The position numbers were made by a program, and so were the translations under genes. 64,000 bases of DNA from Plumapathes pennacea. Lineage: Eukaryota > Cnidaria > Anthozoa > Antipatharia > Myriopathidae. A model generated the notes under the pieces. The model was not told where the DNA came from, searched no databases, and saw only the letters and a program-made list of their open reading frames with translations. Below are positions 43,188-57,460 of the stretch, piece after piece (the first letter of the stretch is position 1; every line of letters starts with the position of its first letter). The stretch is from positions 19,376,831-19,440,830 of the forward strand of contig OZ038465.1 in assembly GCA_964036295.1 (NCBI GenBank), in the 5' to 3' direction.

Positions 43188-44915
43188 CGTTCTGATGGTT
43201 CTCTGGTTCTATAGGCTGTTTGTTGTTCCTACTTTATAGACATTGACTACCAAACATGTGTTGCCTGCTAGCTTGTCAGATTAGCATAAAAATTACGTAA
43301 AGAGGGCAAATGTATCTGTGTGTCTATTTGCATGAACGTACATGTTCTGTACATGCTATGACTGGGTATAATAACACTATAGTATTTTACAGATACATGT
43401 GGAAAATATCAGGGTTTTTTTTACATAGGGCAGATGTCGAATTTGCGGAAGAGAATCCAGGCAAAATCGTAAGTGTGTGAAGAAGAACAGCTACGTTTTA
43501 GCAACTTAAGCCGGAAGGAATTCACCTTTGCAAGCGGAGTGATGAAGAAGGAGAAAAAAGCTGCATACTGACTGCAGTGTATCAAGAGAGATATAAAAGG
43601 TCAGAGAAACATAATGATCAGGTTTCAGAATCAGGTACAGAATATCCAAAGGTATTGAAAGTGTGACGGGTAAAAGGACATAGTACTGAAGCAGATACTA
43701 CACAAAAGTGTCCAAAGAACAGTAACGCAATCCTCGCCGTGAGCTGCCAAACCAACCTGGAACCCAGACAACCTAGGCATTGAAAATGTCCCTGAAGTTA
43801 TAACAATACTGTATCTCTGAGGTGAGCATATCCCAGTGACATGTAAATTTTTAGACAAAATTTTCGGAAAAGTTGAACTTTTATCCAAGTGCTGTATTGC
43901 CAGAGTTGTTGATAAAAGTTAGGTAGATTATATATGGTCGGAGAAGGAAGCCCTTGATCAGGGAAAATTGACACATGACACTTTTTTGAAACATTATATT
44001 GCACTGTCGTTGTTTGTTAATGCCTCCTGTTTTTGTTTGCAGCTGACAACAGGGGCTCTGAGAGTGTGTGTGCATTAAGTTCATTGTGTTCACTCGGAGT
44101 CTGTCCTAACACACAGAAATGAGACAGGTTCTGACAGTTGAGAGATTCTCCACGCTGCCTTATACTGTATAAGAACGAGGGGAAAGTTGCTGGTGACGTT
44201 TAATCAGAACATTGTTCTGTATGATCTGGAAACACTGCCCGGCAAAACATATCAAGCAGGTACTGACCATATAAAAATGCCTACATATATTTAATGCTAA
44301 AGTATCTACTTTGTGTTTATGTACCACATGTTTTCTTCTCTTCGTTTTTCTCTAGAGTTTTGAGTATTCCTTTCTTCCTCAAAGCCTGGTCTTCACTAAC
44401 GCATAAGCATAAGAGAGCTAGAGTAGCGACGTATGGATCAAACTCGTCCATTCCTGGCGTTTTATGTTAATGTCGCCACCGTAGCTTACTTGTGCTTATA
44501 CTCTTATACTTATGCTTATGCACTAATAAAAACTATTCCATTCTTCTCTCCCTCACCCCCTATTGTCTTTTTTCTTCCCGTAAAACACATAAAGCGCATG
44601 CCGTTCATGGACCGTAACTTATATCTGTCATTTCGTTGAACGTTGTGTTTGGAGATCTTTAATGTTAGTGCTTGCGTTCAACATATTTTCCATCCTGCAG
44701 AAGCCTCCCTTATCACTATCACTGCTTCTTTAGCCTATTTCATTCCAATCAGAATATTTACAATATCTACAATTAAATATATACAAACCTGTTTATATAT
44801 ATATATTTTTTTTTTTCGGGTCAGTTTTTAAAATATAATTGTCCCTGTATTTGATGCCCAGTTTGTGAGATACAATGTCGAAGTGTTGGACTTGTCCTTT
44901 GCTGGACTGTACGTT

Positions 44916-46620
44916 GCCACTCTGTGTTAATATAAGAACAGTTACCATGATTACCCATGTATTAAACTAAAGAAAATATTTAACTGAAATTGTGAAATTT
45001 CATGCATCTATTATAAGGCGGCACCATGACGTAATGTGACGTTTGTTTCCTGCGCAGATAGTAATGTTTTAATCAACAGCCACTCTGTGTTAATATAAGA
45101 ACAGTTATCCCGGGTTTCACTAAGATTTTAGAGGTTACTCATGATTACCCATGTATTAAACTAAAGAAAATATTTAACAGAAATTGTGAAATTTCATGCA
45201 TCCTATTATAAGGCGGCACCATGACGTAATGTGACGTTTGTTTTCTGTGCAGATAGTAATGTTTTAATCAACAGCCACTCTGTGTTAATATAAGAACAGT
45301 TATCCGGGGTTTCACTAAGATTTTAGAGGTTACCCATGTATTAAAGTAAAGAAAATATTTAACAGAAATTGTGAAATTTCATGCATCTATTATGAGGCAG
45401 CAACATGTCCTGATGTGCCGTTAGTTTTCTGCGCAGATAGTAATGTTTTAATCAACAGCCACTCTGCGTTAATATAAGAACAGTTATCCGGGGTTTCACT
45501 AAGATTTTAGAGGTTACCCATGATTACCCATGTATTAAAGTATAGAAAATATTTAACAGAAATTGTGAAATTTCATGCATCTATTATAAGGCGGCACCAT
45601 GTCGTGATGTGACGTTTGTTTTCTGCGCAGATAGTAATGTTTTAATCAACAGCCACTCTGTGTTAATATAAGAACAGTTACTGGGGTTTCGCTAAGATTT
45701 TAGAGGTGACCCATGATTACCCATGTATTAAAGTAAAGAAAATATTTAACAGAAATTGTGAAATTTCATGCAGCTATTATAAGGCGGCACCATGACCTAA
45801 TGTGCCGTTTGTTTTCTGTGTAGATAGTAATGCTTAAAACAACAGCCACTCTGTGTTAATATAAGAACAGTTATCCGGGGTTTCACTAAGATTTTAGAGG
45901 TTACCCATGATTTCCCATGTATTAAACTAAAGAAAATATTTAACAGAAATTGTAAAATTTCATGCATCTATTATAAGGCGGCACCATGACGTAATGTGAC
46001 GTTTGTTTTCTGTGCACATAATAATGCTTTAATCAACAGCCACTCTGTGTTAATATAAGAAAGTTATCCGGGGTTTCACTAAGATTTTGGAGGTTACCCA
46101 TGATTACCCATGTATTAAAGTAAAGAAAATATTTAACTGAAATTGTGAAATTTCATGCATCTATTATGAGGCGGCACCATGTCGTAATGTGACGTTTGTT
46201 TTCTGCGCAGATAGTAATGTTTTAATCAACAGCCACTCTGTGTTAATATAAGAACAGTTATCCGGGGTTTCACTAAGATTTTAGAGGTTACCCATGATCA
46301 CCCATGTATTAAAGTAAAGAAAATATTTAACATAAATTGTGAAATTTCATGCACCTATTATGAAGCGGCACCATGTCGTGATCTGACGTTTGTTTTCTGC
46401 GCAGATAGTAATGTTTTAATCAACAGCCACTCTGTGTTAATATAAGAACAGTTATCCGGGATTTCACTAAGCTTTTAGAGGTTACCCATGATTACCCATT
46501 TATTAAACTAAAGAAAATATTTAACAGAAACTGTGGAATTTCATGCATCTATTATAATGCGGCACCATGACGTAATGTGACGTTTGTTTTCTGTGCAGAT
46601 AGTAATGTTTTAATCAACAG
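44916..46620. repeat. 194-bp satellite, array 2 (about 9 monomers)
   Basis: Same monomer as array 1, entered through the same GTTGCCAC|TCTGTGTTA junction. It is the shortest of the three arrays. At its right end it passes into the edge monomer with AATTACAGTGACCCGTGG, which begins unit C. Confidence 0.97.
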
Positions 46621-47655
46621 CCACTCTGCGTTAATATAATTACAGTGACCCGTGGTTTTACTAACAGTTTAAGGGTTACCCATGGTTACCCGTGTATGAA
46701 ACTAAAGAAGCTTCGAACGGGGAGAGGAGGGAAGGAGGCCTGAACATTTTATCCAAATTTTTCTGGGGCAAAAACAAGACATCTGTTCACACAAAACTGT
46801 CGGTGGTATAAATTTTAACAATACTTTTTACACTTATGGATAATTTTCATGAAAACACCGCGTATTTGAGAAACATTGTGTAATTATATACTTCTATTAT
46901 AAGGCGTCACCGTGACAACAAGATATGACGTTTGTTTATTGCGCGGCTAGTAATGTTTTTATCAACCGCCACTTTGACAAACGAAAACACCTTGTGATTA
47001 ACCAACTGACGGAAAGACCGTGTAATTGATCTTAAAATCTCTGTGCTGCATATTCACTTTCATAATTTGGTTGAGAAGCGCGGTTTGAATTGATTCATTT
47101 TGTTCCTTAGGTTTGTGATATTTCACGATACGGTCTCGTATTGGGTCTTCTAACTGATCTTAGTGTGTCGAATGGAGCCTTATACTAGTGACATATCTTT
47201 CATCTACAGATTTTATTATTATTATTTTGTAAAAGACGTGTCCTAGTTTGAGGAATGATAAGTTTCTGGTGACTTTTCCTTGTTTCTTGAGAACAGCTGT
47301 AAAATCATATGGCCAGATACATGGTGTGCCTTAACTCGTGTAATACCCCAAGGAAAATGTCTTGATAGTTATAAGGTATTCTGAGGTTTGGCTTAAAAAG
47401 AGCACTCTCTGTAAAAATAGATCGGTTTTGACCGCCATGCTTTGCTCTCAGAAAAGACCAAAGGTGACCAAAAATTAGAACTCAAACGTTTGAGGCAAAC
47501 ATTCTGGGATTGAAAGGAGATGTTTTGCAATTGGTTTGTTATAGTTTGCTTTAACCGTGGGCTTACTTTATGTATAAAAGGAGGACTAGTCTGTTCAGCA
47601 AGATACTGTATGTTGTGTTGGTGGAATCAATAGAGCTCTTACTGTACATGTACGG

Positions 47656-47870
47656 CAATATCTATTCAGTTATACATTTATATTTTTATCATATTTGGGT
47701 AGGTTAATTGTGCTTAAAGTCTTCCCTACTCCTTCCCTTCTTTGTCACTGTGCTCTGCTTCATCCATAACTATCAGTCTCTCTGCGCTGCCTTTCTGATT
47801 TGCTTACTCACTTTCATTCCCTCACTAATCTCCTTCTCTTTGTACTTGAAGTTTATCGATTTCCGAAAGG
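47656..47870 (+). pseudogene. LINE family II in unit C, 5' part
   Basis: Same start as the unit B copy. The reverse transcriptase frame is cut after FIDFRK by the inserted TIR element, and resumes at 48899 with FDSVSHIILPQNLQ. Confidence 0.85.
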
Positions 47871-47896
47871 GAATTAACTCATGCACATTATAGAAG

Positions 47897-48898
47897 CAAT
47901 CCTGGCCAAAAGTCATGGGACACTTAGCTTTTTATCTGAAAATGATGACACTTTCACACTTCCAGCCCCCCTTCCTCTATACAATGTTGACTGAGTGTGC
48001 GCAAAGTGCACACTCTTTGAGCAACATTGTATAGGGGGAGGGGGGAGCCGCTTTTGTTGTTGCATCGCCAGAAATTTCAGACATCCGGTTGCGCCATCTC
48101 GGAAGAGGCATCAGGTTTCACGCTGAGAGCCGCTCAAGAAATAACAAAGAAATGTATGGGATCTGATAATAAATTGCGCTTTTCGTTTAACTGAAGCACG
48201 TTCGTAAAAATGTCTGGGCAGCATTCGGAAGAGGAAAGCTTCCTAAACACAACAGTACAAAAAAAAAATTAATCTCCGGTAAAATTCGATGTGTACTTTT
48301 TTGAATTTAAAATTTCGGCCGACGTAAGAAGGGATTGATAGCAGAATACGCTCAAAACCGGCTACTGTCACTTTTTAAGCTGCATTTAATACAAGAACCT
48401 TGGGTAAAACGCAAAATGTCTACCCCGTACCTGATTGTCGAAGGATTGAACATCTCCTGTGAAGCCTCAGTCAGTCCCCTGGAGCAAATTCGATGTGTAC
48501 TTTTTGTGTTTGAATTTGCAGTTCACAGCCAGCCATGGCGAATACCTCCCGTGAAATACGCTGACTTCGGATGTTGATATTTTGGGCTGGGAAGCTCCAA
48601 ATCGCATGAAAATTGTACCAAACGAAAGCTAATTTCAACTAGGTCGTTCAGCGGCACGTCTCCTAAACGTAGCAGTCTCTTTTTGAACCGGAGAAACCCA
48701 TCCCTCCCTCACCCCACTGAGGCAAAGTACATAACAATGTTGAATGTGTGAATGGCGCATGCTCATACCGCACGCCGCTGGGAAAGACCGGAAGCAATCG
48801 TGGACGCAAAATGTCCGGAATTTCTGGCGATGGAAAAAGAGTGATGGTTAAAAAATAACATTTTTGCAGAGTGTCCCACATACTTTTGGCCAGGATTG
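47897..48898. mobile_element. Tc1-like non-autonomous TIR element in the unit C LINE
   Basis: CAATCCTGGCCAAAAGT at the left is matched by ACTTTTGGCCAGGATTG at the right, extending to GGGACACT over about 30 bp. Longer subterminal regions also pair: TCGCCAGAAATTTC near 48067 with GGAATTTCTGGCGATGGA near 48818. A strong internal hairpin built on CTATACAATGTTG lies near 47970-48045. The GGCCAAAAGT-type terminus resembles Tc1 elements. About 26 extra bases (47871-47896) separate it from the LINE, so the exact target duplication is unclear. No transposase ORF. Confidence 0.7.
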
Positions 48899-50320
48899 TT
48901 TGACTCTGTCTCTCACATTATCTTGCCGCAAAATTTACAAGGCTATGGAATTATGGGGGACTTATGGCAGTGGCTGACCGACTACCTATCCGATCGGACA
49001 CAGTTTGCCACTGTAGGTGAGGGCAAATTTCAGACCACCAACGTCACCTGTGGAGTACCACAGGGATCAGTTTTGGTTCCAATTCTGTTTAGCCTGTACA
49101 CCAACGACCTCCCTGACACCATCTCCTCCCTGGAGGAAGCAAGCATTGAGATGTTCGCAGATGACACCACCCTTTACTGCATAGCCGACAACGTTGACTC
49201 TGCTATAGCAGCATCTAATAAAACCCTAGCCCTCATCGACGAATGGTGCGTCAAACACGCCATGACACTACATCATAAAAAATGAGAAGCTATGCTATTA
49301 TCAGGAAAGAAACTAGTCGGCGAGTAACAACAATGCCATCGAATTTGTCAACTCAACAAGATGCCTTAGTATCAGAATCGACAATAAATTGAGCTGGACC
49401 ACGCACCTCCATGACCTTATCACGTCATATGATAACAAGCTCAATCTGCTCAAATCTATGAAGTTTCTACCAACCAGCTCTAGTAACATTTTACTTCAGA
49501 GTAATCCTGCCGTCAATCACTTACGGAACAATCCTCTGGGGGAATTTCAATAACACCATATTCCAAGACTTTGAGAAAATGCATGTAAGGGCAGCCAATA
49601 TCACTTACAAGATTGAATGGAACACTCCCAGCACTGACGTCCTCGAAAGAGTAAAATGGAACACACTATTTTGGCAATACAAATATAGGCTAGTGACATT
49701 TGTGCATAAGTCAGTACATTCGGAAACCACCTACAGTAAACTTTTCACTCATATGAGTTCTAAATATTCTCTAAGAGGTAGAAACAAGCTATTCATCCTG
49801 CAACCACGCACGGACGCCGTTTGTAAGTCAATCACATACAGGTCATTAGTACTGTGGAATTACTTAGAAGAGCCCCTTCAAGAAAAACCACACTCCTGTT
49901 TCAAAGCTAGTACAATGCACATAAACAGCATACCCTTAAAGCCAAACACAAGACTTAGCGAAGAGTCTGTGTACAATTGAAGCAAAGAGCGCTCATTCAA
50001 CTTATCCATCACTCAGCTACCTTTGGGCAATATTATATTTTATATTACCTTATACAATTTCCATACTTACGCATACTTAAACACACATACATCTAACTCA
50101 ATCACGTTTAAATATATGCGCTTTCAAGTTATTAATTCGATATTTTGATAATTAAGATATTACTGTCAGAATATAAGTCTCGGTAGTTAGTTAGATATCC
50201 AACTTGCAATGTAACTAGTTAGCTTAAGTCCAATTTTTAGTTCCTGATAAATCAATTTTATCAGCACGGCCACATCAGCTCTAATGCTGCAGTCGCCTAA
50301 CACCGTGTATAAATGAACGA

Positions 50321-50404
<84 letters not shown>

Positions 50405-50499
50405 CATCATTATTATTATCATCATTATTATTATCATTATTACTATTTATTATACAATGGGATCAGAAACAACTTTTAAAGCTGAATGAGCATTAGTGT
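48899..50499 (+). pseudogene. LINE family II in unit C, main coding part and 3' end
   Basis: Reverse transcriptase resumes with FDSVSHIILPQNLQGYG, CGVPQGSVLVPILFSLYTND and MFADDTTLYC. Here the FATVG region is open (FATVGEGKFQ), unlike the TAG of unit B. Frames break at about 49285 and the C-terminal part resumes at about 49579 (SITYRSLVLWNYLEEPL). The 3' UTR has the long (TTA)n tract. There is no Helitron, so this is the empty site for copy 2. Confidence 0.9.
50326..50447. repeat. (TTA)n microsatellite in LINE tail, unit C
   Basis: About 40 ATT/TTA units with a few ATC interruptions, roughly 120 bp against about 45 bp at the same place in unit B. Confidence 0.93.
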
Positions 50500-51151
50500 A
50501 TGATGTAGTTGAACAAGCAAGACGAGTTATTTCAAATTGCACATTACTGTTTAATGCTAAATAGACAAAATGCACAGGCAGTTCTAAAAACGCAATAGTT
50601 ATTGTTGTTAAAAGAATAGTTTTTGTTTGTTTTCTAGGATGTGATGAGGTTAACTTGATGTTTGTTGCAGAGAAACGCTCTTCTTATTCCTACTACATAA
50701 ATACTATTACTATAGTGTGCCAGAGAAATGCCTGTTCTATTCCTATTTCTTTATTGTCAGGTGATAAACTAACTGTAGTAGGCAAGTGACTATGCTGGAG
50801 GCCTACTGGTGCTTATTATCCACCCCTCTACACAAGATCTGACAGGTTTGCTTGAACAAACAAGACATTGATCTATCAGTGAGGGAGCCCCTTTTTACAC
50901 TTGGTGAATCTTGCTAAACGATGTGTGCTGGTCTTTTATTTCCGCACTTGCAGTGTATGACTATGGAATACTGCTACAACACAGGGCTACTGCACACTGA
51001 ATTGGTGCTGCCAAATTTGTGTTGTCTGCTAGCTTGTCAGATTAGCGAGAACAATACATAAAGAAGGCAGATGTATCTGTGTATTCTGTACATGCTATGA
51101 CTGGGTACAATAACACTATGGTATTTTGCAGATGCATGTGAAAAATACCAT

Positions 51152-51153
<2 letters not shown>

Positions 51154-51182
<29 letters not shown>
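51154..51182. repeat. T29 homopolymer in block C1 module
   Basis: An uninterrupted run of 29 T interrupts exon-like module 1 of block C1, replacing the TTTTTATTCTT-type sequence of A1 and B1. Confidence 0.9.
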
Positions 51183-51185
<3 letters not shown>

Positions 51186-52070
51186 AAGGGCGGATGTCCA
51201 ATTGCGGAAGAGAATCCAGGCAAAATTGTAAGTGTGAGAAGAAGAACAGCTAAGTTTTAGCAACTTGAGACAGCAGGATTTAACCTTTGCAAGCGGAGTG
51301 ATGAAGAAACAAAAAGCTGCATACTGACTGCAATGTATCAAGAGAGATGTAAAAGGCCAGTGGAAAATAATGATTAGATCTCAGAATCAGCTACAGATTA
51401 TCCAAGGAGATTGAAAATGTGATGGGTTAAGGGACACACTACAGAAGCAGATACTACACAAAGTGTCCAAGGAACAGTAACACAATCCTCGCCGTGAGCT
51501 GCCAAACCAACCTGGACCGCAGACAGTCTAGGCATTGGAAATGTCCCTCAAGTTATAACAATACTGTAATACTGTAAATTTGAAATTTTATACAAAATTT
51601 TCAGAGAAGTTGAACTTTTATCCAAGTGCTGTATTGTCAGAGTTGCTGATAGAAGTTAAGTATTTTATAATGTAGGGAGAAGAAGCCCTTGATCAGGAAA
51701 AATTGACACGTGACACTTTTTGAAAACGAGATATTGCACTGTTGTTGTTTGTTTCCAGCTGACAACACGTGCTCTGAGAATATGAAGTCTGCCTCAAGCC
51801 CAGTATGTTAACTCAGAGATGAGACACGTTCTGGCCTTGGAGAGATTCTCCCGCTGCCTGTGATGAGAACGTGGGAAAAGTTGCTGGTGACGTTTAATCA
51901 GAACATTGTTCTGTATGATCTGGAAACACTGTCCGGCAAAAAATATCAAGCAGGTACTGACCATATGAAAATGCCTACATCTATTGAATGCTAGAGTATT
52001 TGCTTTTTGTTTACTGGTCTTTTTCTCTACAACAGGTTTTCTTTCTTAAGTTTTCTTTTCTTCTTCAAAG

Positions 52071-52213
52071 CCTGTCCTCTCTAACGCATAAGCAAAAGAG
52101 AGCGAGATTAGCGACGTATGGATCAAACTCGTACGTTCCTGGCGTCTTATGTTTATGTCACCACTGTCGCTCTCTTGTGCTAATACTTATACTTATGCAC
52201 TAGTGAAGACCAG
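52071..52213. repeat. Hairpin MITE in block C1
   Basis: Copy of the hairpin at 28912-29055, with a few substitutions (for example ATGTCACCACTG). A truncated copy lies in block C2 near 53945-54085. Confidence 0.65.
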
Positions 52214-52691
52214 GTTTAGACCTTTATAATACTGCTACACCTTTTTAGTCTGCACCTTTGTGTCTATGTTGCTATTTTTTGTTTAGAGTTTTGTCTTTCT
52301 CTGCGTGCAATCTTCCTTTATTCCTTCCCTTCGTTCCTCCTCTATTCCATTCTTCTCTCCTTCACCCCCTTTTCTCCCTTTTCTTCCCGTAAAACACGTA
52401 AATCGTGTTCCGTTCGTGGCCCGTAACTTCTATCGGTAATTTCGTTCAACGTTTTGAAACCTGCCTTATCACCATCACTGCTTCTTTAGTCTATTTTATT
52501 CCAATAAGAGGGATATTTTCCTTCGGGTCTGTTTTTAAAATATATTTTTTTTACTTGATGCCCAGTTTCTAGGATACAACGTCGAAGTGTTGAACTTGTG
52601 CTTTGCTGGACTGTACGTTGCCACCAATAGCGACCAGCCCAGAGTGTGTGACGTCACTGTGACTGTCAGAGGGACATTGTAATAGTGTGCT

Positions 52692-52739
52692 GCACAAACA
52701 ACGCTGTGCTGTGATCCATCAGCACAGCGTTGTTTGTGC
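52692..52739. repeat. Perfect 19-bp hairpin in unit C
   Basis: Same stem and loop as in units A and B, with no change in either arm. Confidence 0.9.
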
Positions 52740-55700
52740 CGTTCTGATGGTTCTCTGATTCTATAGGCTGTTTGTTGTTCCCACTTTATAGACATTGACT
52801 ACCAAACATGTGTTGCCTGCTAGCTTGTCAGATTAGCATAAAAATTACGTAAAGAAGGCAGATGTATCTGTGTGTCTATTTGCATGAATGTACATGTTCT
52901 GTACATGCTATTACTGGGTACAATAACACTATGGTATTTTGCAGATACATGTGGAAAATATCAGGGTTTTTTTCACCTAGGGCAGATGTCGAATTTGCGG
53001 AAGAGAATCCAGGCTAAATCGTAAGTGTGTGAAGAGGAACAGCTACGTTTTAGCAACTTAAGCCGGAAGGAATTCACCTTTGCAAGCGGAGTGATGAAGA
53101 AGGGAAAAAAAGCTGCATACTGACTGCAATGTATCAAGAGAGATATAAAAGGTCAGAGAAACATAATTATCAGGTTTCAGAATCAGGTACAGAATATCCA
53201 AAGGTATTGAAAGTGTGACGGGTAAAAGGACACAGTACTGAAGCAGATACTACACAAAGTGTCCAAAGAACAGTAACGCAATCCTCGCCGTGAGCTGCCA
53301 AACCAACCTGGAACCCAGACAACCTAGGCATTGAAAATGTCCCTGAAGTTATAACAATACTGTATCTCTGAGGTGAGCATATCCCAGTGACATGTAAATT
53401 TTTAGACAAAATTTTCGGAGAAGTTGAACTTTTATCCAAGTGCTGTATTGTCAGAGTTGCTGATAAAAGTTAGGTAGATAATATATGCTTGGAGAAGGAA
53501 GCCCTTGATCAGGGAAAATTGACACATGACACTTTTTTGAAACATTATATTGCACTGTCGTTGTTTGCTAATGCCTCCTGCTTTTGTTTGCAGCTGACAA
53601 CAGGTGCTCTGAGAGTGTGTGTGCATTAAGTTCATTGTGTTCACTCGGAGTCTGTCCTAACACACAGAAATGAGACAGGTTCTGACAGTTGAGAGATTCT
53701 CCACGCTGCCTTATACTGTATAAGAACGAGGGGAAAGTTGCTGGTGACGTTTAATCAGAACATTGTTCTGTATGATCTGGAAACACTACCCGGCAAAACA
53801 TATCAAGCAGGTACTGACCACCATTATGAAAATGCCTACATATATTTAATGCTAGAGTAGCTGCTTTTTGTTTATGTACCACATGTTTTCTTCTCTTCGT
53901 TTTTCTCTAGAGTTTTGAGTTTTCCTTTCTTCCTCAAAGCCTGGTCCTCACTAACACATAAGCATAAGAGAGCCAGAGTAGCGACGTATGGATCATACTC
54001 GTCCATTCCTGGCGTTTTATGTTAATGTCGCCACCGTAGCTTACTTGTGCTTATACTCTTATACTTATGCTTATGCACTAATGAAAATTATTCCATTCTT
54101 CTCTCCCTCACCCCCTATTGTCTTTTTTCTTCCCGCAAAACACGTAAATCGCATGCCGTTCATGGACCGTAACTTATATCTGTCATTTCGTTGAACGTTG
54201 TGTTTGGAGATCTTTAATGTTAGTGTTTGCGTTCAACATATTTTCCATTCTGCAGAAGCCTGCCTTATCACTATCACTGCTTCTTTAGTCTATTTTATTC
54301 CAATCAGAATATTTACAATATCTACAATTAAATATATACTAACCTGTTTTCTTTTCTTTTTTTTTTTTTTTCGGGTCTGTTTTTAAAATAAAATTGTCCC
54401 TGTATTTGATGCCCAGTTTGTGAGATACAATGTCGAAGTGTTGGACTTGTGCTTTGCTGGACTGTACCTTGCCACTCTGTGTTACCCATGATTACCCATG
54501 TATTAAACTAAAGAAAATATTTAACAGAAAATGTGAAATTTCATGCATCTATTATAAGGCGGCACCATGTCGTGATGTGACGTTTGTTTTCTGCGCAGAT
54601 AGTAATGTTTTAATCAACAACCACTCTGTGTTAATAAAAGAACAATTATCCGGGGTTTCACTAAGACTTTAGAGGTTACCCATGATTACCCATGTATTAA
54701 ACTAAAAAAAATATTTAACAGAAATTGTGAAATTTCATGCATCTATTATAAGGTGGCACCATATCGTGATGTGACGTTTGTTTTCTGTGCAGATAGTAAT
54801 GTTTTAATCAACAGCCACTCTGTGTTAATATAAGAACAGTTATCCGTGGTTTCACTAACATTTTAGAGGTTACCCATGATTACCCATGTATTAAACTAAA
54901 GAAAATATTTAACAGAAATTGTGAAATTTCATGCATCTATTATAAGGCGGCACCATGACGTAATGTGACGTTTGTTTTCTGTGCAGACAGTAATGTTATA
55001 ATCAACAGCCACTCTGTGTTAATATAAGAACAGTTATCCGGGGTTTAACTACGATTTTAGAGGTTACCCACGATTACCCATGTATTAAACTAAAGAAAAT
55101 ATTTAACAGAAATTGTGAAATTTCATGCATCTATTATAAGGCGGCACCATATCGTGATGTGACGTTTGTTTTCTGTGCAGATAGTAATGTTTTAATCAAC
55201 AGCCACTCTGTGTTAATATAAGAACAGTTATCCGTGGTTTCACTAACATTTTAGAGGTTACCCATGATTACCCATGTATTAAACTAAAGAAAATATTTAA
55301 CAGAAATTGTGAAATTTCATGCATCTATTATAAGGCGGCACCATGACGTGATGTGACGTTTGTTTTCTGCGCAGATAGTAATGTTTTAATCAACAACCAC
55401 TCTGTGTTAATATAAGAACAGTTATCCGGGGTTTCACTACGATTTTAGAGGTTACCCATGATTACCCATGTATTAAACTAAAGAAAATATTTAACAGAAA
55501 TTGTGAAATTTCATGCATCTATTATAAGGCGGCACCATATCGTGATGTGACGTTTGTTTTCTGCGCAGATAGTAATGTTTTAATCAACAGCCACTCTGTG
55601 TTAATATAAGAACAGTTATTCGGGGTTTCACTACGATTTTAGAGGTTACCCATGATTACCCATGTATTAAACTAAAGAAAATATTTAACAGAAATTGTGA

Positions 55701-57460
55701 AATTTCATGCATCTATTATAAGGCGGCAACATATCGTGATGTAACGTTTGTTTTCTGCGCAGATAGTAATGTTTTAATCAACAGCCACTCTGTGTTAATA
55801 TAAAAAAAGTTATCCGGGGTTTCACTACGATTTTAGAGGTTACCCATGTATTAAACTAAAGAAAATATTTAACAGAAATTGTGAAATTTCATGCATCTAT
55901 TATAAGGCGGCACCATATCGTGATGTGACGTTTGTTTTCTGCGCAGATAGTAATGTTTTAATCAACAGCCACTCTGTGTTAATATAAGAACAGTTATCCG
56001 GGGTTTCACTACGAATTTAGAGGTTACCCATGATTACCCATGTATTAAACTAAAGAAAATATTTAACAGAAATTGTGAAATTTCATGCATCTATTATAAG
56101 GCGGCACCATGAAGTAATGCTACGTTTGTTTTCTGTGCAGATAGTAATGTTTTAATCAACAGCCACTCTGTGTTAATATAAGAACAGTTATCCGGGGTTT
56201 CACTAAGATTTTAGAGGTTACCCATGATTACCCATGTATCAAACTAAAGAAAATATTTAACAGAAATTGTGAAATTTTATGCATCTATTATAAGGCGGCA
56301 CCATATCGTGATGTGACGTTTGTTTTCTGCGCAGATAGTAATGTTTTAATCAACAGCCACTCTGTGTTAATATAAGAACAGTTATCCGGGGTTTCACTAC
56401 GATTTTAGAGGTTACCCACGATTACCCATGTATTAAACTAAAGAAAATATTTAACAGAAATTGTGAAATTTCATGCATGTATTATAAGGCGGCACCATAT
56501 CGTGATGTGACGTTTGTTTTCTGTGCAGATAGTAATGTTTTAATCAACAGCCACTCTGTGTTAATATAAGAACAGTTATCCAGGGTTTCACTACGATTCT
56601 AGAGGTTACCCATGATTACCCATGTATTAAACTAAAGAAAATATTTAACAGAAATTGTGAAATTTCATGCATGTATTATAAGGCGGACCCATATCGTGAT
56701 GTGACGTTTGTTTTCTGTGCAGATAGTAATGTTTTAATCAACAGCCACTCTGTGTTAATATAAGAACAGTTATCCGGGGTTTCACTAAGATTTTAGAGGT
56801 TACCCATGATTACCCATGTATTAAACTAAAGAAAATATTTAACAGAAATTGTGAAATTTCATGCATCTATTATAAGGCGGCACCATGAAGTAATGTTACG
56901 TTTGTTTTCTGTGCAGATAGTAATGTTATAATCAACAGCCACTCTGTGTTAATAAAAGAACAGTTATCCGGGGTTTCACTACGATTTTAGAGGTTACCCA
57001 TGATTACCCATGTATTAAACTAAAGAAAATATTTAACAGAAGTTGTGAAATTTCATGCGTCTATAATAAAGCGGCACCATGTCGGGATGTGACGTTTGTT
57101 TTCTGCGCAGATAGTAATGTTTTAATCAACAGCCACTCTGTGTTAATATAAGAACAGTTATCCGGGGTTTCACTACGATTTTAGAGGTTACCCATGATTA
57201 CCCAGGTATTAAACTAAAGAAAATATTTAACAGAAATTGTGAAATTTCATGCATGTATTATAAGGCGGCACCATGAAGTAATGTTACGTTTGTTTTCTGT
57301 GCAGATAGTAATGTTATAATCAACAGCCACTCTGTGTTAATATAAGAACAGTTATCCGCAGTTTCACGAATATTTTAGAGGTTACCCATGATTACCCATG
57401 TATTAAAGTAAAGAAAATATTTAACAGAAATTGTGAAATTTCATGCATCTATTATAAAGC

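Larger units (their letters stand above)
34640..46620 (+). repeat. Segmental repeat unit B
   Basis: Second copy of the large unit. Order: edge monomers split by Helitron 1, shared 5' flank (about 36600-37545), LINE family II (37546-41025, split by Helitron 2), block B1 (41026-43230), block B2 (43230-44915) and satellite array 2. Offset from unit A is a constant 13623 bases through much of block 1. Confidence 0.85.
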
